A DNA stretch of 5,661 nucleotides, taken from CAYLGY01 sp964383325 (GTDB lineage Bacteria > Pseudomonadota > Alphaproteobacteria > Rhizobiales > Rhizobiaceae). The stretch covers positions 1 to 5,661 of the forward strand of contig CAYLGY010000123.1 in NCBI GenBank assembly GCA_964383325.1. The letters run 5' to 3'. Shown here in pieces: positions 1-5,661 of this stretch (positions are counted from its first letter, which is position 1; the number at the start of each line of letters is the position of its first letter). A program made the translations under genes and the position numbers. The notes beneath the pieces were generated by a model. The model had not been told where the DNA came from. It searched no databases and saw only the letters and a program-made list of their open reading frames with translations.

Positions 1-42
1 GATCTTGTCCGGAAAGCGGAAACCACTTTCCGGGATCATGCG
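1..42. repeat. Rhizobial-type intergenic palindromic repeat (left part may lie outside the window)
   Basis: The element has perfect 8-base inverted arms, CCGGAAAG (9-16) and CTTTCCGG (26-33), around a 9-base loop, flanked by GATC at 1-4 and GATCATGC at 34-41. This layout matches, from memory, the short palindromic elements found in many copies between genes of rhizobia and relatives. It sits directly downstream of the carboxyltransferase gene and could form a strong RNA hairpin protecting or ending the operon transcript. No T-tract follows the stem on the minus strand, so I do not call it an intrinsic terminator. The outer left arm would be expected to continue beyond position 1. Family assignment is from recall, not a search. 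Confidence 0.7.
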
Positions 43-1647
43 CTAGAACCTGAAAACGCCGTAGCCCGGATCCGCAAGGGGCGCGTTCAGGGAAGCGGAG
101 ATGGCGATGCCGAGCGCATTTCGCGTATCCACCGGATCAATGATGCCGTCATCCCAGATTTCGGACGTTGCGTAATAGGCAGAAAGCTGTTCCAGATAGG
201 CAAGGCGCGTCTCTTCGCGCACGCGTTCGACTTCGGAGAGGTCGACTGCCCCGGCGCGCTTCATCTGGTTGAGCTTCACTTCGGCCAGGGTATTCGCGGC
301 CTGATCGCCGCCCATGACACCGATCTGATGGTTGGGCCATGTAAACAGGAACCGGCTGTCGAATGCGCGGCCGCTCATGCCGTAATTGCCGGCGCCGAAC
401 GAACCGTTGCACATTACCGTGAATTTCGGAACGCGCGAACAGCTCTGCGCCATGATCATCTTGGCGCCGTCCTTTGTGATGCCCCGGCGCTCGTATTCGC
501 GGCCGATCATGTAGCCAGTAATGTTCTGCAGAAAGACCAGCGGCGTCTCGTTCTGGTTGCACAGCTCGATGAAGTGGGCGCCCTTCAGGGAAGAATCATT
601 GAACAGCACGCCATTATTGGCGAGGATTCCGACCTTGTAGCCCCAGATGTTCGCATAGCCGCACACCAGCGTCGAACCGTAACCGGGCTGATATTCATGA
701 AACCGGCTGCCATCGACCAGCCGGGCGATCACCTCGCGCATGTCGAACTGCTTCTTGATGTCGTCGGGAATGATCCCGTACAGCTCCTGCGGGTCGTAGG
801 CGGGATCCTCTGGCGTTTCCTGCTGGCAGTCCCACTTGCCGGGCCGGGACCATTGCGCCACGATCTCGCGTCCGAGGTGAATGGCCTCTTCCTCGGTTGC
901 CGCGGGATAGTCGGCGGTACCCGAAACCGATGTATGCATGTCGGCCCCGCCGAGTTCCTCGACCGAAACCTCCTCGCCCGTCGCGGCCTTCACCAGAGGC
1001 GGGCCGCCGAGGAAGATCGCGCCGGTCTTCCGCACGATCACGGAATAATCCGACAATGCGGGAACGTAGGCGCCGCCAGCGGTGCAGTGACCGAAAACTA
1101 GCGACAATTGCTTGACGCCCATTTTCGAAAGCATGCACTGGTTGCGGAAAATCCGCCCCGCCATGTACCTGTCGGGAAACACTTCGGATTGCAGTTGCAG
1201 GAAGCCGCCGGCGGAGTCGCAGAGATGAATTACCGGAAGCCGGTTCTCTACCGCGATATCCATGGCCCTGACGATCTTCTTCGTGGTTAGCGGATACCAC
1301 GCGCCGCCCTTGATCGTCGGGTCGTCGGCGCGGATGACCACTTCGCGGCCCGACACCATGCCGATGCCGACGATCGAACTCGCCGATGGCGCTTCCCCGC
1401 CATAGGCCATGTTGGCGGCAAGGGAGGACAATTCGAGAAACGGGGTGCCCGGATCGAGCAGTTTTTCGATACGCTCGCGCGGGCGCATCTTTCCCTGGCT
1501 TGCCAGCCGGTCGAGATCGCGCTGCGGGCGCTGATGCCGCGCGGCTTCCTGCTTCTGCCGGAATTCGGCGACGAGCCTGCGATTATGTGCGTCATAGGTC
1601 CGGAATTCGGCTGCGGAGGTCGTGATCTTGGACTGGATCATGCGCAT
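43..1647 (-). CDS. Acyl-CoA carboxylase, carboxyltransferase beta subunit (MCC/GCC type)
   Basis: This 534-aa protein is a full-length carboxyltransferase subunit. It moves the carboxyl group from carboxybiotin to an acyl-CoA in the cytoplasm. The N-terminal crotonase-like half carries RERIEKLLDPG (58-67), the CTAGGAYVPA loop (188-197) and IFLGGPPLVKAATGEEVS (211-228). The C-terminal half carries FLQNITGYMIGREYE (372-386) and GSFGAGNYGM (415-424). The glycine-rich loops of both halves form the oxyanion holes. The protein resembles MCC/GCC beta subunits throughout, up to the typical GVFRF end (MCC usually ends GVFRM or GIFRM), and is unlike propionyl-CoA carboxylase. Ala163 occupies the position of the MCC Phe that restricts substrate size, so a geranyl-CoA-like or other bulky unsaturated acyl-CoA is likelier than methylcrotonyl-CoA. 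The start is 4 bp after the carrier gene, with a GGGGAG ribosome site about 10 bases upstream. An in-frame ATG two codons later is less well spaced. The TAG stop abuts the palindromic repeat. Confidence 0.95.
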   Translation of the reverse strand: MRMIQSKITTSAAEFRTYDAHNRRLVAEFRQKQEAARHQRPQRDLDRLASQGKMRPRERIEKLLDPGTPFLELSSLAANMAYGGEAPSASSIVGIGMVSGREVVIRADDPTIKGGAWYPLTTKKIVRAMDIAVENRLPVIHLCDSAGGFLQLQSEVFPDRYMAGRIFRNQCMLSKMGVKQLSLVFGHCTAGGAYVPALSDYSVIVRKTGAIFLGGPPLVKAATGEEVSVEELGGADMHTSVSGTADYPAATEEEAIHLGREIVAQWSRPGKWDCQQETPEDPAYDPQELYGIIPDDIKKQFDMREVIARLVDGSRFHEYQPGYGSTLVCGYANIWGYKVGILANNGVLFNDSSLKGAHFIELCNQNETPLVFLQNITGYMIGREYERRGITKDGAKMIMAQSCSRVPKFTVMCNGSFGAGNYGMSGRAFDSRFLFTWPNHQIGVMGGDQAANTLAEVKLNQMKRAGAVDLSEVERVREETRLAYLEQLSAYYATSEIWDDGIIDPVDTRNALGIAISASLNAPLADPGYGVFRF

Positions 1648-1651
1648 GGTG

Positions 1652-2161
1652 TCAGGACTCCCCGGTTTCGGCTTCAGGCACGAGCGTCACGAGAACCTCG
1701 TCTCGTTCGAAGCTCATGCCTTCGCCCTTGAGGATTTCGGCGATTACCCCGTCGCGCGGGGAGGGAAGTGCGGTCTGCAGCTTCATGCTTTCGATGGTGA
1801 TGACGGTTTCTCCGCGGGTCACGGCGTCGCCTGCCTGCTTCTGGACGGACACGACTGCGCCGGGCATGGGCGCCTTGATCGCATCGAGATCCCCACCGCC
1901 TGAACCGGCCTGCGAGAACGGATCGTCCCGCGTGACTTCGAAGGTACGGCCTCCGAGGCGCAGCGTGACGCGATCGTTCGATCCCGCGCGCCAGAATGGA
2001 ACTGGTTGGCAATCGATCTCGAACGCCCGGAGACCGTCGCCCAGTTGGGGTACTTGGCGTATCTCATGCTCGACGCCGTCGATCGATAGCACCAGATGGG
2101 GACGGCGCCGGACGATGGTGACCTCATGCGTTTTGCCATCGAGTTTCAGTTTCAGGGCCAT
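1652..2161 (-). CDS. Biotin carboxyl carrier subunit of acyl-CoA carboxylase (split alpha subunit, C-terminal part)
   Basis: This 169-aa protein carries the covalently bound biotin that shuttles between the biotin carboxylase and the carboxyltransferase. Residues 95-160 form a biotinyl domain with IKAPMPGAVV (95-104) and the biotin site ESMKL (124-128). Lys127 (codon 1781-1783) is the predicted biotinylated residue. Serine and leucine replace the usual AMKM pattern, as in many acyl-CoA carboxylases. Residues 1-80 are beta-rich and correspond to the barrel part of the domain that binds alpha to beta in MCC and PCC. A Gly/Ser-rich linker (84-90) follows. The start is the ATG 2 bp after the biotin carboxylase stop, preceded by GGAG at 9 bases, which implies translational coupling. 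The same frame stays open far upstream, but that stretch is antisense-free overlap with the biotin carboxylase gene and not part of this protein. In most MCC/GCC enzymes this region is fused to the biotin carboxylase. Confidence 0.9.
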   Translation of the reverse strand: MALKLKLDGKTHEVTIVRRRPHLVLSIDGVEHEIRQVPQLGDGLRAFEIDCQPVPFWRAGSNDRVTLRLGGRTFEVTRDDPFSQAGSGGGDLDAIKAPMPGAVVSVQKQAGDAVTRGETVITIESMKLQTALPSPRDGVIAEILKGEGMSFERDEVLVTLVPEAETGES

Positions 2162-2163
2162 GT

Positions 2164-3648
<1,485 letters not shown>

Positions 3649-3669
3649 CCGAGCTATCCTCGTCAGGTA

Positions 3670-4461
3670 CTACTCCGCGGTCCAGACTGGCGGCCGCTTG
3701 TCATTGAATGCCTGCATGCCCTCCCGGGCATCCTTGGTCCGCACCATGTTGGCGAGCATGAGCTGGGCATGTTCGAGTGCTCCCTCGATCGGCATGTCCC
3801 ACATCCGGCGCAGCGCCTGCTTCCCGAGGCGGATTCCGGTTGGAGACTTGTCGACGATCCTTGACAACAGCCACGCAAGGCGCTCGTCGAGTTCGCCAGC
3901 CGGCACGGCATGGTTCACGAAGTCGGCTGCCGCAGCATCGCCGGCGCGGATCGGTTCGCCTGTCAGGCAGAACTCCATGAGCCGTCGATAGGAGAGGACG
4001 CGCTGGAGATAGGGCAGGATCATCATCGGGAAGACGCCCACCTTGACTTCCGTCACGCCGAGCAGGGCATCCTCGCGAGCCACCACCAGGTCGCAGGCAC
4101 AGACGAGGCCGAACCCGCCCGCCAGCGCGTGCCCGTTCACCCGTGCAATGATCGGAAGCCGGCAAGCGTCCATCCGCATCAGCAGCCGCGCGGCATAGTG
4201 CCTCGGATCGGCGGGATCGACGGCGAATGGACTTCCTTCGGCGTCGAGGACGAGGTCTCCGCCAGCGCAGAACGCCTTCTCGCCCGCGCCGGTCAGGACG
4301 ATTGCCCGGATGCTGCGATCCGCTTCGGCCTCGTCGAGGCCGCGCTCGATGCCGCGCGCGACTTCGGCGTTGAGGGCATTGCGCCGCTCCTGCCGGTCGA
4401 TGATGAGCCAGATCGTGGACGAGCGGCGCTCGATGCGTAACGGTTGCGGCACGGCCTTCAT
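3670..4461 (-). CDS. Enoyl-CoA hydratase/crotonase family protein (probable glutaconyl-CoA-type hydratase)
   Basis: This 263-aa protein is a complete crotonase-fold enzyme. The first oxyanion-hole loop is KAFCAGGDL (62-70) and the second is ALAGGFGL (112-119). Aligned to rat mitochondrial enoyl-CoA hydratase, the second catalytic glutamate is kept as Glu138 in TEVKVG, but the first is replaced by Gly118. This pattern, together with a proline-rich stretch after the glutamate (VFPMMILPY, 143-151), recalls the LiuC/AtuE-like bacterial crotonases of leucine and terpene catabolism. As first gene of the operon it would plausibly hydrate the product of the carboxylase, a methylglutaconyl- or isohexenylglutaconyl-CoA analogue. 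An isomerase or other crotonase-fold reaction cannot be excluded. The start is preceded by an AGGAA ribosome site about 11 bases upstream, with a candidate promoter at 4484-4510. Confidence 0.88.
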   Translation of the reverse strand: MKAVPQPLRIERRSSTIWLIIDRQERRNALNAEVARGIERGLDEAEADRSIRAIVLTGAGEKAFCAGGDLVLDAEGSPFAVDPADPRHYAARLLMRMDACRLPIIARVNGHALAGGFGLVCACDLVVAREDALLGVTEVKVGVFPMMILPYLQRVLSYRRLMEFCLTGEPIRAGDAAAADFVNHAVPAGELDERLAWLLSRIVDKSPTGIRLGKQALRRMWDMPIEGALEHAQLMLANMVRTKDAREGMQAFNDKRPPVWTAE

Positions 4462-4483
4462 ATTCCTGTCGGTTCCTGCCTTA

Positions 4484-4510
4484 ATGATACGAGTTCACCA
4501 ATGATGTCAA
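4484..4510 (-). promoter_or_regulatory. Candidate promoter of the carboxylase operon
   Basis: On the minus strand a perfect TTGACA (4510-4505) is followed after 15 bases by TATCAT (4489-4484), one mismatch from TATAAT. Transcription would start about 15-20 bases ahead of the crotonase ATG. The spacer is shorter than the preferred 17, so recognition might be weak or need an activator. This is the only good sigma-70-like pair I see between the regulator and the operon. It is a visual call, not an experimental one. Confidence 0.45.
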
Positions 4511-4512
4511 CT
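4492..4512. promoter_or_regulatory. Candidate operator overlapping the operon promoter
   Basis: An imperfect dyad AGTTCAC-N7-GTCAACT has six of seven pairs matching (only the C/C position fails). It covers the TTGACA element and most of the spacer. The size and position suit repression by a TetR-family dimer, and the TetR gene lies just upstream. Dyads of this quality also arise by chance, so binding is inferred only. Confidence 0.3.
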
Positions 4513-4684
4513 GGGATCGGTGCGTTTCATAGGTATGGAAAACCCGGAGAACATGCATCTGACGCCATATGGCTGGCGACATGCAGTCACGGATAAGGTC
4601 GCAGTGTCCGGCATTGAAACCGGTAGTAATGAACTGAATTCACAAGCAGCGCGAAGCGGAATCGTGCACAGCGGGGGTTGAAGC
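4513..4684. other. Intergenic stretch without a supported gene
   Basis: This part of the gap between the regulator and the crotonase gene holds no convincing reading frame. It contains a perfect 10-bp palindrome GCCATATGGC (4564-4573) and a direct repeat ACATGCA (4551-4557 and 4579-4585) that brackets it. Their meaning is unknown and they may be chance. Confidence 0.4.
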
Positions 4685-4701
4685 TTTTCCTGTCAGGAAA
4701 A
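4685..4701. promoter_or_regulatory. Perfect 17-bp palindrome immediately after the regulator stop codon
   Basis: TTTTCCTGTCAGGAAAA is a perfect dyad with two 8-base arms around one central base, starting one base past the TGA of the TetR gene. As RNA it could fold into a 7-bp stem with a 3-base loop and help end the regulator transcript, but no T-run follows on the minus strand. As DNA its symmetry is typical of a dimeric regulator site. I cannot decide between the two and do not recognise the motif. Confidence 0.4.
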
Positions 4702-4702
4702 T

Positions 4703-5392
4703 TCAGGAGGAGGCCGCGAGCCGCTCCAGCCGCTCCACGGCGCATTCGAGTCGTTTCGCCAGCGTTATCTCTGACGGTTCCCGATTGCGTTGCAGTCCGG
4801 TCATGATGATTTCGACGAGGGCATCGGTCATTCCGTCCGGATCAAAATCGCCTTCGCCGCGCCGGTAGGGCCAGGTCAGATGCTCGATGCCGCCATAGAT
4901 CATGTCGCGGATGAGCCGCAGCGGGACGTCGTCGCGCAACTCGCCCAGCGCAATTCCTTCCTTCACGATGTCGAGCGTGCGGCGGGTATATTTCCTGTTC
5001 AGCGCGTAGATGGCAGTCTGGCTGTATTGCGGGTCGGTACGCAGGAACTGCAGCATCAGATTGCTGAGCGCCGGTTCGTCATGCAAGGTCCGCATGTGGC
5101 GCCAGACCATGTAGCGCAGCCGGTTGCGGGTACCCTGGATTCCGGCGAGATGATGCTCATAGTCGGACAGCATCTCCTCGTACCACGCCTCGATGACCTT
5201 GACGAGGAGGTCGCGCTTGTTCTCGAAATACCGATAGATGCTGCCTTCGACGACATTGGCGCGTTCCGCGATTTCCGACAGGGGGGCCTCTTCATAGCCT
5301 CGCTCGCGAAAAACCTCGCGCGCCGCAGCCATGATGTCGGCGACGCGTCGCTCCCGGGGAAGACGGAAGACCTGCCTGCGTGGCGTGCTCAT
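4703..5392 (-). CDS. TetR/AcrR-family transcriptional regulator
   Basis: This 229-aa protein is a TetR-type one-component regulator. The N-terminal DNA-binding domain spans about 16-62: helix MAAAREVFRERGYEEAPLS (21-39), then SEIAERANVVEGSIYRYFEN (39-58), with the classic recognition-helix signature GSIYRYFENK, and then DLLVKVIEAW. The C-terminal part (about 70-229) is helical and should bind a small ligand and form the dimer. The ligand is likely an acyl-CoA or acid linked to the pathway of the adjacent operon, but no residue proves this. I chose the ATG at 5392 because MSTPRRQ leads directly into the TetR fold at the usual distance. The frame stays open for 63 more codons, but that stretch is Arg/Ser-rich, low in structure and unlike TetR proteins. 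The Shine-Dalgarno sequence is poor (GGGGCAGG close to the ATG). It probably controls the downstream operon and perhaps itself and a divergent gene. Confidence 0.92.
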   Translation of the reverse strand: MSTPRRQVFRLPRERRVADIMAAAREVFRERGYEEAPLSEIAERANVVEGSIYRYFENKRDLLVKVIEAWYEEMLSDYEHHLAGIQGTRNRLRYMVWRHMRTLHDEPALSNLMLQFLRTDPQYSQTAIYALNRKYTRRTLDIVKEGIALGELRDDVPLRLIRDMIYGGIEHLTWPYRRGEGDFDPDGMTDALVEIIMTGLQRNREPSEITLAKRLECAVERLERLAASS

Positions 5393-5484
5393 ATGCCTGC
5401 CCCAGCTCCGCTTGGCTAAGACGCTCCTGCCGGTTGCCGCTTTCGGTGTCCGGCCCGCCGGATCCGTCCTGCGCGATCCTGTTG

Positions 5485-5514
5485 CATATAGACCTGCCAG
5501 CCTGGAATCGGCAA
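5485..5514 (-). promoter_or_regulatory. Weak candidate promoter of the TetR gene
   Basis: On the minus strand TTGCCG (5514-5509) and TATATG (5490-5485) are separated by 18 bases, each matching the sigma-70 consensus at four of six positions. It would give a leader of roughly 85 bases before the regulator ATG. No better pair was seen closer to the gene. Confidence 0.25.
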
Positions 5515-5605
5515 GGCGCGATGTGCTTCCGTTACGCAAGGCGAGGAGGCTTGTGATGCGCGGTGGCGCTCGCGGATGCATTCGGAGATCCCTCGGGATT
5601 CCAAA

Positions 5606-5634
5606 TTGACAGTAATGTAATCACAGCTTACAGT
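5606..5634 (+). promoter_or_regulatory. Candidate rightward promoter for a divergent gene beyond the window
   Basis: A perfect TTGACA (5606-5611) is followed after exactly 17 bases by TACAGT (5629-5634), four of six matches to TATAAT. Transcription would start near 5641 and run off the right edge. An ATG at 5653 could begin the next gene, but only three codons are visible, so no coding region is called. The surrounding local AT-rich stretch stands out from the high-GC background, as expected for a control region. Confidence 0.5.
5616..5632. promoter_or_regulatory. Inverted repeat inside the rightward promoter, candidate operator
   Basis: TGTAA-N7-TTACA forms a 17-bp dyad between the two promoter elements, overlapping the -10 box. 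A looser, wider symmetry (CAAA at 5602-5605 against TTTG at 5634-5637) encloses it on a slightly different centre. The site lies upstream of the TetR gene, where autoregulation and control of a divergent gene are common in this family. Binding is inferred. Confidence 0.35.
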
Positions 5635-5661
5635 TTGAGCGGATCGTGCGACATGGGTCGG

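Noticed and set aside
1..42. Intrinsic terminator of the operon
   Set aside because: The stem is strong, but no T-tract follows on the minus strand; the pattern fits a dispersed palindromic repeat better.
4501..4596. Possible 31-aa plus-strand ORF in the regulator-crotonase gap
   Set aside because: There is no clear ribosome site, the start overlaps the operon promoter on the other strand, and the sequence shows no recognisable features.
5393..5581. 63-residue N-terminal extension of the TetR protein
   Set aside because: The extension is Arg/Ser-rich without a fold, and the TetR domain begins at the normal distance from the ATG at 5392.

Overview
The window looks like a high-GC alphaproteobacterial chromosome segment, most likely Hyphomicrobiales (rhizobial group). 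The strongest hint is a palindromic element at positions 1-42. It has the GATCTTGTCC...GGGATCATGC layout of the small intergenic repeats scattered through rhizobial genomes, as I remember them. No ribosomal or other taxonomic marker is present, so this placement is an inference.

All five genes lie on the minus strand. Read in the direction of transcription (right to left) they are: a TetR-family regulator (5392-4703); a 240-bp non-coding gap with a candidate promoter and operator; an enoyl-CoA hydratase/crotonase-family protein (4461-3670); a biotin carboxylase subunit (3648-2164); a separate biotin carboxyl carrier subunit (2161-1652); and a carboxyltransferase beta subunit (1647-43). The last four are separated by 21, 2 and 4 bp and are almost certainly one operon. 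The region right of the regulator (5393-5661) is non-coding. It holds a good candidate promoter pointing right, so a divergent gene probably starts at or just past the window edge.

The three carboxylase genes together make a complete biotin-dependent acyl-CoA carboxylase of the 3-methylcrotonyl-CoA/geranyl-CoA carboxylase (MCC/GCC) type. The biotin carboxylase charges biotin on the carrier with CO2 from bicarbonate, and the beta subunit transfers it to the gamma carbon of an alpha,beta-unsaturated acyl-CoA. The crotonase would then hydrate the resulting glutaconyl-CoA-type product. This is the central two-step module of leucine/isovalerate (liu) and acyclic terpene (atu) catabolism. No acyl-CoA dehydrogenase or HMG-CoA lyase is visible here.

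Two features set the module apart. The MCC/GCC alpha subunit is split into two genes at a junction where a one- or two-base indel would restore one reading frame. The beta subunit has alanine where MCC has the phenylalanine that limits substrate size, which argues for a bulkier substrate than methylcrotonyl-CoA. The substrate remains unproven.
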